Shown here: positions 54,851 to 64,000 of the stretch, piece after piece | Position numbering within the stretch: position 1 is the first letter of the stretch | Layout of the letters: every line of letters starts with the position of its first letter | Assembly (NCBI GenBank): GCA_013368375.1 | Contig: JAACJP010000045.1 | Location: 268,592-332,591, forward strand | Source of the DNA: Tricholomella constricta | Taxonomy: Eukaryota > Basidiomycota > Agaricomycetes > Agaricales > Lyophyllaceae | Length of the DNA: 64,000 bases | Direction of reading: 5' to 3' | Notes under the pieces: generated by a model | The model's database searches: none | What the model saw: only the letters and a program-made list of their open reading frames with translations | What the model was told of the DNA's origin: nothing | Position numbers and translations under genes: made by a program

Positions 54851-56806
54851 CTATAGGTGACCCACTAAAACCCCGCGAATTCCGGTCCAGTCGTCCGGTA
54901 GTCTTTGTTCGTCTTGAATTATACCGGTCCAGGTGGAAAGGACGAGTCTTGTCGGTATCGCCTTGTTTTTCAGATTTTTCTGAGTCATTTGCTTGTCTAT
55001 TTCTAGTCGGTCGTTTATGGCTTTCCACCATCTTGCGCGGATTTCCGGTTTCGAGTGTGCTGTATTATCGTTTTGGATTATACGCTCGCATCTAAGTTTC
55101 CAGATAAGGTATAGTGATTCTGCCATTAGGATGCGGTACAGTCTAGTTCTGCCTTTTTTAAGTTTCCCTCTCTCGTTCGTGATTTCTGCTATTTGGCTGC
55201 CCAGGGCGGCGCCTAACGAGGGTGGGTTCCAGTCTTGCTCATTTGTCTGGCCCCACAGTTTTCCCATTTCTTGCCAGACTTCAGATTGGCCCGCACATTC
55301 GCATTTTATGAATATGTGTTCGAGTGTTTCCGTCGCCCCGTCATGGCTGCAGTTCGCCCTGCTCTGTATCTCGGCACTGAACGAGTCCCTCTGCCAGTGT
55401 GTGCCGACCATGTAGGCGTCGTGTATGGCCATCCAGAGGAAGTACCTCTGTTGTCTTGATAGGTCCTTCCGTCTGGTGCTCTTCCATATTGCTTCTGTGG
55501 TAGGTCGTTTCTTGTATTCCTCCTCGATTGCTTCTTTGATTTTTTCTAGGTTGTTTGATGTTCTCATCCGTGACACAGGTTTGGCTTTCGCTTTGATGTT
55601 TCTTATGGCCTTATAGGCCAGGGCCTGAGTTATATGCGTTAATTTTGCTCCAGAGATCCTTAGGGATGGTTCAATTGCGTCGTCGAAGTTATCGTTCTGC
55701 GGGAGGTTTGCGGCTTCGTTTGCCTTTCGGTCCGCCCCTTCGTTTCTCTCGTGGCCGTTGTGGCCTTTTACCCACTTGACTCGCGTTATGGTCTTGCGTT
55801 TCCGTATTCTCGCTACGGTGAGCTTTATAAGGTCGGCATTTGGGGTCTTGATGTACCCTTCATCTTCGTTTCTTTGTAGGCTTGAAGTTACATTCTGGAT
55901 CGTGTACTTGGAGTCTAGTTCCAGGAACAGGCGTCCGTCCTCTGGTGCATGTTCAATTGCTTCCTTCAAGGCAAGCATTTCTGCTGTTTGATTTGATTGC
56001 CGGTATTTTGCCGGCACCTTCGCGCTTAGGTTCCTCTCATCGTCTGGCGCATAGTATACCCCTGCTCCCGCATAGGCGTCGTCTTGGCCATTGTTCATGC
56101 AGGATCCGTCCGTCGCCGCGAGTAGCTGGGGGCCCGTATCTGAGGCCGTTAGGTTCGCCGGGAGTGCTCCCGTAGTCTCCCCTTCCGTGAAGATGCGGAA
56201 AATATTGCCTAGTTGACCTCCCGTGATTAGGTTCCTCGTCAGAGTTGTCCATTCCTCTATTTCTTCTCGTACGTCCTCTCTGTCTGGGTTGCTCGGCGTC
56301 GGAGCCCTTCTTGGATCCCATTTAGCTGGTAGCGTGTCTAGTAGGCTTTTTGCTTTTGTCGCACACTCATGTGGGTGAGGGCAGCCCACTACCTGTCGGT
56401 AATATTGGCACTTCTGGCATTCGCAGAGGTTAGAGACATTGTGGTCGGGTGCATTTAGAAGTTCTGCTAACGTCTCTGCGTCCCCAGTTAGTTTTACTTC
56501 ATGTTTTCCTTTTAGGCATTCGCTAATGTACCCATGGTTCATCCGTCGTATCTTCTTGTGCGCTTCCCCATGGTACCATATTGGTCTCCGACGGACTATC
56601 TCTTTTGAGAATGCGAGGCCTTCTGGGCGCAGGTTATATTTTTTCGCCGTTTTTTGTAGGTTCCGGAGGTCTAGGGAGGTGCCGGACCTCTCGGTGGATG
56701 AGGCTTTCCATGATTGTAGGAATATATTCTGTTTTGCTCTTTTATCGACGTTTCCTTCTGATTTTGGGGTGTTCTTAGCTAGGAGGGCATCGCAACTAGG
56801 GTCCAT
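54851..56806 (-). pseudogene. LINE copy 1 RNase H and zinc finger segment
   Basis: 651 codons. RNase H acidic residues are visible: Ala-Ala-Thr-Asp-Gly-Ser-Cys, Gln-Thr-Ala-Glu-Met-Leu-Ala-Leu, Leu-Glu-Leu-Asp-Ser-Lys-Tyr and Glu-Gly-Ala-Asp-Arg-Lys-Ala-Asn. A Cys-x2-Cys...His...Cys pair (CECQKCQYY) precedes it. A second Cys-Ser-His...His-Ile-Phe-Ile-Lys-Cys near the end is the usual LINE knuckle. It joins the RT frame near 56780-56800, where one base seems to be missing. Confidence 0.83.
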
Positions 56807-59211
56807 AGTGGGCGTTCGTTGCTGAAGTCAAGGTACGTTTTTAACCACATGACCTCTATTGCTTCGTTTCTCGCTTGGATGTCTAGGAGGGCCCTCCCTC
56901 CATCATTGGTTGGGAGGAAAAGAGCCGCTTCACTAACCGGGGACCTTTTCTCTTTCCAGACAAATTTTCTTATTGTTTTTGCCAGTCTCTTTTCTATTGT
57001 CTTCGGCATTCCTTGTACTTGGGTGAGGTACTGTGTTATGCCTCCCACTACCATGTGCGTGACCAGTTTCCTGCCTTCCATTGTAGGGTTACTTTTCTCC
57101 CATCTCTCTAGGTGGGCGTCTATTTTGTCTAGTACGATTGACCACGGACCTTCCACATTTGTGCTGTTTCCGAACCATGCCCCTAGGATGTGTACCGCTT
57201 CGCCTTCTATTGCGACATGAATATTCCGTGGGATTGCATGGCTGTTTGGGTTCATTTTCCTAGTGCGTATCATATTTTCTCGGAAGGCTGGTGTTCCTAT
57301 TGGTATTATTTCAGTTTTTCCTGTGTTAAATTTCGCTTTGGCCGCGATGCACCAGTCATCCAGTATTCTTTGGAGTTCGTCTAGGTCGTCATTGGCTGAA
57401 AGGAAAACAGTCGTGTCGTCTGCGAAAAGGTTCGCTATTAGCTTTTCCGCGCTGTTTGGGATGTTATAACCTTCTAATGTCGAGGCTCTTAGGGAGGCAG
57501 CGAGGGGTTCTATGGCCAGATCAAATAGCATGCATGATAATGGGTCTCCTTGTCGCACTCCTCTGTTTATTTTCCAGGGGGTGGAGAGATGGCCGTTTAT
57601 CATAATCTTTGTTTCGGCGTTGTCATACAGGGATCTTACTGTGTCTATGAAGACATCAGGTAGATCGAATTTCTTCAGTGTGCGCCACAGATACTCGTGT
57701 CCTATCTTATCATACGCCTTCTCTTGGTCGAGGGCCATTATCAGGCCATTTTGTTGTGTCTTCTCTGCGTAGTGCATCATTAGCCGGATGAGTTTTGTTT
57801 GGTCTGTGATTCGTCTACCCGGGATGAACCCAGCTTGGCTTGGGTGAATTAGGGACGGTGCAATGGTTGCGAGTCTGGTTGCAAGACATTTCGTGTATAA
57901 CTTGTAGTCTGTATTTAGGCATGTTATCGGGCGGTAGTTTGCGATATCATTCTTATCATTTTTCTTGTACAGCGGGCACATCCATCCTTCGGAGAAGGAG
58001 GATGCAGGTGTCAGTCCGTTCGTTAAGATGTCATTAAACACGAGGGTGAGGAGTAAAGCGAGTGAGGATTCAGCTAGGTCGAAAGCAGTATCGCTGCCTA
58101 GCGCCGTTTCCTCCGTGTATTTATTGTGTATTGCTTTCCATAGTTCGTTCGTGGCGCCGTCGAGGCCTGCCGCCGTGTTGTTTTTCGCTTTTTTCAGGGC
58201 CTCTACGACTTCCGTTCTGTCTATGTGTTCCGCTAGGGTTTGTTTTTGCTCGGCTGAGGCTTTTGTCTTGACGTTCTCTAGGACTACGTTCGTTTTCTCT
58301 TCCCACAATTGGGGGGTTGTTGGTGTTTCTACTTTTTGCAGATTATTATGATAGTGACGACCCAATTCTGCCATTTTTTGGGAGTTTGTCTCGTATGTTT
58401 GTTGATCTCTGCCTACATTATTCTCCTCCTTCCTTAGTGCGTAAATCATGTCTCTTGGTTTCGATTCTTTGTTTGCCGTTGTCCAGTATTTGCATATAGT
58501 TTCTCCTTCCAGTCTGTTTCTTGCCGCCGCTGTCTGTCTTTTGTTTTGGTGTTTCCTCTGCTGTAGGGCTCTCATTTTCGTTTCGATTTCTGCTGAGGCT
58601 ATTCTTTTCTCATCTTCCTCGTTCGTTTGGTCATTATTTATTTTATCTAGGGAGTTTTGCAGCTCGCGTAGTCTGCGGTCTATTCTGGGGATTATGGCCT
58701 TGTCTCTTTGTCTTGCGAGGAGGAGAATCTCTGACTTGAAGGTGTTGTAGATGGTTTGAGGGTTTTTTAGTTCTGTTCTACTGGTAATGGTGTTGATTTC
58801 TTCCAGGGCTTTTCTTCCTTCTTGTTGTACTCTTGCGCGGAACAGTTTGTCTCTGAGGACGTGGTGGGGGATTGACCAGCGTCCTTTTCCTACCCAGGGG
58901 GCCTCTTGGTGGGATATTTGTACCGAGATTAGCTTGTGGTCCGCCCCGGGGATTCCTGAGGGTTCGATATTCCATTCCCTTGTGTTTTGCATGACTTCTT
59001 CCGACGTATAAATTCTGTCTAGTCTGGATTGCGTGCCGGTCGCCTCCTGGAGGAACGAGTAAGCCTTCTTGGTCGGGTAGGTTGTTCGCCATCCATCTGC
59101 GAGTCGTAGGTGGTTCCTCAATTCGGTGAGTGCTTCCACCGCTTCATTTGCATCGTTGTACGCGGGCAGTCTGTCAAGCATGTCCTCTACTACATTGAAG
59201 TCGCCTAGCAT
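56779..59211 (-). pseudogene. LINE copy 1 reverse transcriptase segment
   Basis: 810 codons. It begins with the last endonuclease motifs (Leu-Gly-Asp-Phe-Asn-Val-Val-Glu, Asp-Arg-Ile-Tyr, Gly-Ala-Asp-His-Lys). RT blocks follow: Asn-Tyr-Arg-Pro-Ile-Thr-Cys-Leu-Asn, Gln-Ala-Gly-Phe-Ile-Pro-Gly-Arg, Leu-Asp-Gln-Glu-Lys-Ala-Tyr-Asp, Gly-Val-Arg-Gln-Gly-Asp-Pro-Leu-Ser and the catalytic Phe-Ala-Asp-Asp-Thr-Thr. It copies element RNA at a nicked target. It is separated by frameshifts from the frames on both sides. Confidence 0.87.
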
Positions 59212-59216
59212 GACGT

Positions 59217-60116
59217 CTACTTTCGTTCTCGGGTGGTCTTCAAAATAATTTTTATTTTTCTCCAGAAGTCGACGTTCTCCTGGATTCTTGTGAGATTTGG
59301 CGCGTATACTGCTAATATGGTGACTTTTTCGGTTTTGTGCCAGTTTGTGTGTATCATTAAGGCCCTGCCTGGTACGATTTCTATTACTCTTGCCCCGGAT
59401 ATGTTTGTGAGCTCACGGTTTAGGACTATCGCGACTCCTGCGCGCCCAGTTGGGTTGTCCGGGTCCTTTGACATGAAGATTTTCATGCGTTTTGCGAAGA
59501 GTCTTTCGAGATCATCGCGTCGTTCTTCTGTTAAGTGTGTTTCTTGGACTGCAAGAATTCCGATTCTTTTGTCTCTTATTAACTGGTTTACATGTAACCA
59601 TTTGGAGCCTGCGCGTCCGTCGCCTGCTGTTCTAAAGCCCCTGATATTTAAGGAGGCGACTCTAATTGAAGCTTTAGTATTTTTCCTCTCTTGTCTCTCC
59701 ATTGCACGACGTTGGTGTCTGTTCGGCCCTCTTTGTTGGCCCGGCATTTCGTCTGGGGTGGCTGTCCGCGGACTTTGCACATTCTCGTTTGTATCATCCC
59801 CCTCGGGGGAATTTGATCGTCTTGGATCTGGCAGTGGGTCGCGCGGACCTTCATCTTGGTTCTGGAGTGTGTTTTGCCTTTCTAAGTGAGCTGTGGCCCT
59901 TGGGCCGTCTCCTCGCCTTGGCGAGTGGGTGGGGAGTGGGGTCCCCCAATTGTCCCTCGGGACGCCGCCTTCCTCTCCTTGCAATCCGTCATTGACCGCC
60001 GAAAACTTAAAGCCCTTGAACTTGAAAAGAAAGTTGAGCAAGCGGGCTGTAAACCTTGACATCGTAGTGTCGTCGTCGTCGTTTCCGTTGATTTGAATTC
60101 CACAGAAAATGATCAA
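59217..60116 (-). pseudogene. LINE copy 1 endonuclease segment
   Basis: 300 codons. After a polar, Pro-rich N-terminal part come Val-Ala-Ser-Leu-Asn-Ile-Arg-Gly-Phe, Leu-Ala-Val-Gln-Glu-Thr-His-Leu, Gly-Arg-Ala-Gly-Val-Ala-Ile-Val-Leu and Ala-Val-Tyr-Ala-Pro-Asn, the metal and active-site motifs of the endonuclease/exonuclease/phosphatase fold. The frame is lost in an A-rich stretch around 59246-59262, so the final Gly-Asp-Phe-Asn motif lies in the next frame. A separate upstream ORF1 was not found. Confidence 0.82.
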
Positions 60117-60167
60117 TAGACATTTCGAAGGCTACGCTACATCCCTCGGGCACTGAGATTAGCCTAG

Positions 60168-61863
60168 TTATACATACTTCAAGAACTGAACGAAGGGCGG
60201 CTGTCCGGTTCTTCCGCGAACTACATCCATCTTGTACCACACGGAATGTCGATCGAGTCTAGAAAGCGAGAGAGTCTCATTGTGGTAAAGAAAACTGATG
60301 GACTCGAGGCTACGAAGTGCCTTAGCGAACAATAACCCGTCTTCCTGTAATAGGGAACGTTTGGCAGCCCGTATTGACGCGTAGGAGGGTGGATAAGACT
60401 GCTTTCTGACAGGCGGATTATGGACACCAATTTCCATGGTGATGCGAAGATCGCGAAGGTCATGTAGCTGGATAAGAGCTTCGACAAGGGATTCCTTTCG
60501 AACAATAGAGTATTAACAGAGAAATAGTCACACCAGGAAGCGTAACTTACGGTGGTATACGGTGACATTCTATAATTCTTCTCGAACCTGGCTTGTTCGA
60601 GTTCAAGGATGCGGAGTTGCGGACACGCCGATGCTATTGCAGCAAGAACGGTGGGCGATGGCGCGTTCTCCAGAGTCAACGCCAGCTCCACAAGGTATGC
60701 CAACTTGGCTGCAGCATCAATCCAGCGAAAAGTGTCAATTTCGTTAAGCGAAGAGTAGTGCCAACGATACGGATCCGATTTTCGAGTTGGATACCAGGGG
60801 TCTCGACGTGCCACAACTCGCAAGGCTTGCAAGCTGAGAGGAAGCTGCTCGACAATTCTATCCTCACTTTGAACGTTCGATATTGAGAGTGATGTTAGGC
60901 CTGGAAGGACGGATGATAAACGCGGGAGGTTCCCTTCGCCATCATGACAAAATATGGTAGCATCGCGGTGCTCAACGCCTGCACAAAAATCGTATCCAAG
61001 AGTGCGCAGCAATGGCATTTGCGACACGACGATCGGAAGCGGTATAATCTTTCCATGGGGTACGTGGTTGACCAATCGAAGGGTGCGCAGCTGCGGCCAC
61101 TTGATCGTCGCCAGCGTCTCGAACTCGATGAGATCTCCTGCGACCGTTAAGTGGCTGAGGGTTGGCCCTAGAGTTTGAAGAATATTGGCAATGTTCTTGT
61201 GCTCCTCTACAATGTTGATATCCGACGGTCTCTCATCATATATGGTTACAATGAGGGAGGACAGGTGACGTAACCGCGAAAAGGCATGCACCAAGCTTGG
61301 TCCGTCAAGGCGAGATCCCGAGAGCTCCAGAGTCTTCAGCTGAGATATGGTCGATGTGGAAAAGAGCAGCGCTTCTGGAGGTGAGGTGACGAGCATGAGG
61401 TGAAGGTAATTGACATTGACTAAATGTGGCAGCACGAGCTGAAGAGCCACTAAGTCAATGTTTTTCCAATACCAGTAATCTTGAACATGCAGTTTCCTTG
61501 CCAAATTTTGAAAGTCAATTATTGTAAAAGCGAAGTGAAGGGCACTTACTGGATATATGGCCATACTGTTGGAGGCCACAGCTCGTCAGGAGGCGAAAAA
61601 GAAAACAGTCCTCTCTCATCGGCTCTTGGAAGGCCAAAAATATGTCGGTTAGAATACCTGGTGACCCCAGATCTCCAATTATATGTTTCTTTGAATAGGA
61701 TTGGAAGGGCAATGGCTCTTAGATATGAACAAGTCGATGACAAGGCAAGTAGCTCATCGTTCCTTGGTGTTTTCTGTTCGTCCCCACGCCAAGAGGAAAG
61801 TCGTAGGAGGCCGTATATGTAGAGCACGATGTCAAAAGGTAGAGAAGTGAACATCACGTTCAT
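60168..61863 (-). CDS. F-box / leucine-rich-repeat protein, three exons, intact
   Basis: Exons 61863-61550, 61496-60551 and 60494-60168 join in phase to 528 residues; introns are 53 and 56 bp with GTAAGT donors. The start is the Met of Met-Asn-Val-Met-Phe-Thr, with an upstream alternative at 61947. The F-box-like N-terminus reads Leu-Pro-Phe-Asp-Ile-Val-Leu-Tyr-Ile and Leu-Ser-Ser-Thr-Cys-Ser-Tyr-Leu-Arg. The rest is irregular Leu-rich repeats (Leu-Lys-Thr-Leu-Glu-Leu-Ser-Gly; Leu-Arg-Ile-Leu-Glu-Leu). Such proteins are substrate adaptors of SCF ubiquitin ligases and are expanded in Agaricomycetes. The target is unknown. It is the one clearly intact ordinary gene, squeezed between two LINE copies. 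Confidence 0.82.
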
Positions 61864-62330
61864 GGATGAGAAGCTGTTGTTATGTCTGAGTCGGCCAAAC
61901 GAAGGGGTACGAGTCAAACTCCACCGCGATTCCCAAAACGGACGCATGTTCAACGCCACACAATCATCAGTACACAGTCAATAACAAATCGATATCACAA
62001 GGACAAGGATTACCGGACTATGCAATTCCAGTCAATTGCTGGCTGCATAGTAGGTAGCCTAGCATTTTCGGACTAGTCAGTTGTAACTTTTTTGATTCAG
62101 AGTTTTTAGGATGCTGAATGACCCGAAACTAGGCGGCGGCCTTTAGGAACGCCACCCTTTTTTGTCAGTACGATGCAAAGTCCATTAGAGAGGCATCAGG
62201 GGGATTACAGGGAGTATAGTGATCGCGATAGGAGGGTGATCAACACAGACGGTTCTCATTTCTACTGGAAGCAGACGACCTAAGCAAGGGCTTCGTCTCG
62301 TGTCATCCAAGTCACTGTACTTGTACTTAC
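61864..62330. other. intergenic, nothing supported
   Basis: Upstream side of the F-box gene, presumably its promoter (no clear TATA), then sequence past the condensin fragment. The minus-strand reading after 62331 no longer follows the condensin protein. Confidence 0.45.
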
Positions 62331-62686
62331 CAATCTTCAAGCATTGCGCTGTACACGAGCTTGCGGAGAGTGGTGTCAGTGTCATGCAAACAGCTGAGGA
62401 TCTGGGGGTGATGGGGATGTTGAGAAGAGCTGTGAGGCGAACTTCACTAGAAGGGTCAATTTTATAATAAAGATACTGGTAATTGTCTTACGGAGAGGAA
62501 TCGTGCTCTAGAATATCGAGCAATACGTCCGAAGCGGTCGGCTCGCCCTCCTCGACTTCAGACGGGGACGGGTCCTCTGTACCTGAGAGTTTGGAAAGAG
62601 CGACGACGACTTGCACACATATGGACGCTTCTCTATCACTCACCCGATCCATAAGAGAGAGGCGGAGTTGTGTGTAGATGACCTCG
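62331..62686 (-). pseudogene. YCG1: fragment of condensin subunit 3 (CAP-G/Ycg1-like), two exons
   Basis: Exon 62686-62492 follows a good acceptor and reads Met-Asp-Arg-Val-Ser-Asp-Arg-Glu-Ala, then Val-Val-Ala-Leu-Ser-Lys-Leu-Ser-Gly. Exon 62446-62331 reads Glu-Val-Arg-Leu-Thr-Ala-Leu-Leu-Asn-Ile and Asp-Thr-Asp-Thr-Thr-Leu-Arg-Lys-Leu-Val-Tyr-Ser. These are HEAT-repeat motifs of the condensin non-SMC subunit, which helps compact mitotic chromosomes. One base is missing in a C run at 62404-62408, shifting the frame in exon 2. Neither earlier nor later exons follow, and LINE copy 2 abuts about 70 bp upstream. It is a dead partial copy; the genome must hold an intact one elsewhere. Confidence 0.6.
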
Positions 62687-62752
62687 CTACAGAAACTCGC
62701 GACAGGATTCGCCTTGGACTTCCCCCAGATCATGTGACATGCGAGACCGCCG

Positions 62753-62756
<4 letters not shown>

Positions 62757-62789
<33 letters not shown>
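62757..62789 (-). repeat. poly(A) tail of LINE copy 2
   Basis: 33 T on the + strand (A on the minus strand) at the 3' end of a ~190-bp segment that follows the LINE coding end. The position and purity fit a retrotransposed tail. Confidence 0.65.
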
Positions 62790-62790
<1 letters not shown>

Positions 62791-63037
62791 GTGTAGCGTT
62801 TGGATAGCGAGTTGACCGGCGACAATGTCGTCTCCCCCTCGCCCGTTTATGCGGCGAAGGCTTTACCCTTCACCAGATTTGAGTTACCAGCGGGGAAATG
62901 CTTTACGCACGTCGTGTGGGACTCTGGGTCATGCGTGGCGGTGCTAGCCGATGCCTCCTCGCCTCGTTGTTGAGCCTCTACCCACTAAACCCCGCGAATT
63001 CCGGTCCAGTCGTCCGGTAGTCTTTGTTCGTCTTGAA

Positions 63038-64000
63038 TTATACCGGTCCAGGTGGAAAGGACGAGTCTTGTGGTATCGCCTTGTTTTTCAGATTTTTCTG
63101 AGTCATTTGCTTGTCTATTTCTAGTCGCGTGTCGTTTATGGCTTTCCACCATCTTGCGCGGATTTCCGGTTTCGAGTGTGCTGTATTATCGTTTTGGATT
63201 ATACGCTCGCATCTAAGTTTCCAGATAAGGTATAGTGATTCTGCCATTAGGATGCGGTACAGTCTAGTTCTGCCTTTTTTAAGTTTCCCTCTCTCGTTCG
63301 TGATTTCTGCTATTTGGCTGCCCAGGGCGGCGCCTAACGAGGGTGGGTTCCAGTCTTGCTCATTTGTCTGGCCCCACAGTTTTCCCATTTCTTGCCAGAC
63401 TTCAGATTGGCCCGCACACATTCGCATTTTATGAATATGTGTTCGAGTGTTTCCGTCGCCCGTCATGGCTGCAGTTCGCCCTGCTCTGTATCTCGGCACT
63501 GAACGAGTCCCTCTGCCAGTGTGTGCCGACCATGTAGGCGTCGTGTATGGCCATCCAGAGGAAGTACCTCTGTTGTCTTGATAGGTCCTTCCGTCTGGTG
63601 CTCTTCCATATTGCTTCTGTGGTAGGTCGTTTCTTGTATTCCTCCTCGATTGCTTCTTTGATTTTTTCTAGGTTGTTTGATGTTCTCATCCGTGACACAG
63701 GTTTGGCTTTCGCTTTGATGTTTCTTATGGCCTTATAGGCCAGGGCCTGAGTTATATGCGTTAATTTTGCTCCAGAGATCCTTAGGGATGGTTCAATTGC
63801 GTCGTCGAAGTTATCGTTCTGCGGGAGGTTTGCGGCTTCGTTTGCCTTTCGGTCCGCCCCTTCGTTTCTCTCGTGGCCGTTGTGGCCTTTTACCCACTTG
63901 ACTCGCGTTATGGTCTTGCGTTTCCGTATTCTCGCTACGGTGAGCTTTATAAGGTCGGCATTTGGGGTCTTGATGTACCCTTCATCTTCGTTTCTTTGTA
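63038..64000 (-). pseudogene. LINE copy 2 RNase H/zinc finger segment, partial and frameshifted
   Basis: Carries the C-terminal part of the LINE protein after RNase H, including the Cys-Ser-His-Asp knuckle region, with at least two small indels compared with copy 1. At the window edge it reaches the last RNase H motif (Asn-Glu-Gly-Ala-Asp-Arg). It is not functional. Confidence 0.75.

Larger units (their letters stand above)
54861..60116 (-). mobile_element. LINE copy 1 (Tad1-like, endonuclease-RT-RNase H), two frameshifts
   Basis: Three consecutive minus-strand frames make one protein: apurinic-type endonuclease (59217-60116), RT (56779-59211) and RNase H with C-terminal zinc finger (54851-56806). 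RNase H after RT is typical of the fungal Tad1 clade. The shared 3' sequence with copy 2 ends at 54861 (...TTTTAGTGGG), after which the two copies differ. No poly(A) is present here. The 5' end lies between 60070 and 60160, next to the F-box gene. Confidence 0.85.
62757..64000 (-). mobile_element. LINE copy 2, 3' part, runs off the window
   Basis: From 62981 on, the sequence matches copy 1 from 54861 on almost base for base. On the 3' side it has about 190 bp of extra untranslated sequence and a 33-nt poly(A) that copy 1 lacks. The coding part is broken: relative to copy 1 there is a 3-bp insertion near 63126, a missing base near 63071, and changes near 63418 and 63461 (minus frames 63038-63499 and 63429-63698). 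The 5' part is outside the window. Confidence 0.82.

Noticed and set aside
62757..62789. Poly(T) as a transcription terminator
   Set aside because: It is better explained as the poly(A) tail of the minus-strand LINE that follows it.
1..64000. tRNA, rRNA or other structured RNA genes
   Set aside because: None was recognised by eye; a tRNA scan could still find one.

Overview
The window looks like a repeat-dense piece of a basidiomycete (Agaricomycete-type) nuclear genome. Supporting signs are introns of about 45-60 bp with GT..AG ends, chromodomain Ty3/gypsy elements, two KDZ (Kyakuja-Dileera-Zisupton) transposases with typical cysteine clusters, a LINE with a C-terminal RNase H domain, an F-box/leucine-rich protein, and fungal 2OG-Fe(II) dioxygenase-like (TET/JBP-type) sequences. 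Only one gene looks like an intact ordinary host gene: the F-box/LRR gene at 60168-61863. A spliced endonuclease-fold gene at 5535-6551 may also be functional. Almost everything else is mobile DNA or debris.

Layout. 1-1.7 kb: unassigned coding fragments. 1724-3465: a small non-autonomous LTR element with perfect ends and a 5-bp target duplication. 5535-6551: spliced endonuclease-like gene. 7034-19582: gypsy element A (minus strand, TSD GCAGT), split within its gag by gypsy element B (11913-18306, minus, TSD ACGAG, two LTRs identical by eye). 21320-22556: broken TET/JBP-like gene. About 23076-43211: the 5' part of gypsy element C (plus strand). Its presumed 5' LTR is itself split by a 15.3-kb KDZ DNA transposon (23498-38821, TSD CTAAGAG). 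43212-49533: gypsy element D (plus), a sister of B. 49534-50500: N-terminal half of a second TET/JBP-like gene, divergent from a full-length KDZ transposase (about 50870-54205). 54861-60116: LINE copy 1 (minus). 60168-61863: F-box/LRR gene. 62331-62686: fragment of a condensin HEAT subunit gene. 62757-64000: LINE copy 2 with its poly(A) tail, running off the window.

The most interesting object is the large KDZ transposon. It has long terminal inverted repeats built from a ~134-bp tandem unit. It carries a seven-exon transposase with a single in-frame TGA, plus four further spliced genes: one with seven SUMO-interaction-like motifs in a row, one with a cysteine cluster and long charged coiled coil, and two unknowns. 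The palindrome CCGCGG is scattered through it at about 20 times the density of the surrounding DNA, in repeats, introns, intergenic DNA and alanine codons alike. A second result is that sister elements B and D show a covarying 12-13-nt complementarity between the site just inside the 5' LTR and a site about 30 nt downstream of the LTR TATA box. That is what Tf1-type self-primed reverse transcription predicts.

All coordinates and splice sites come from reading the sequence by eye. Family names are recognised from motifs and no database search was run.
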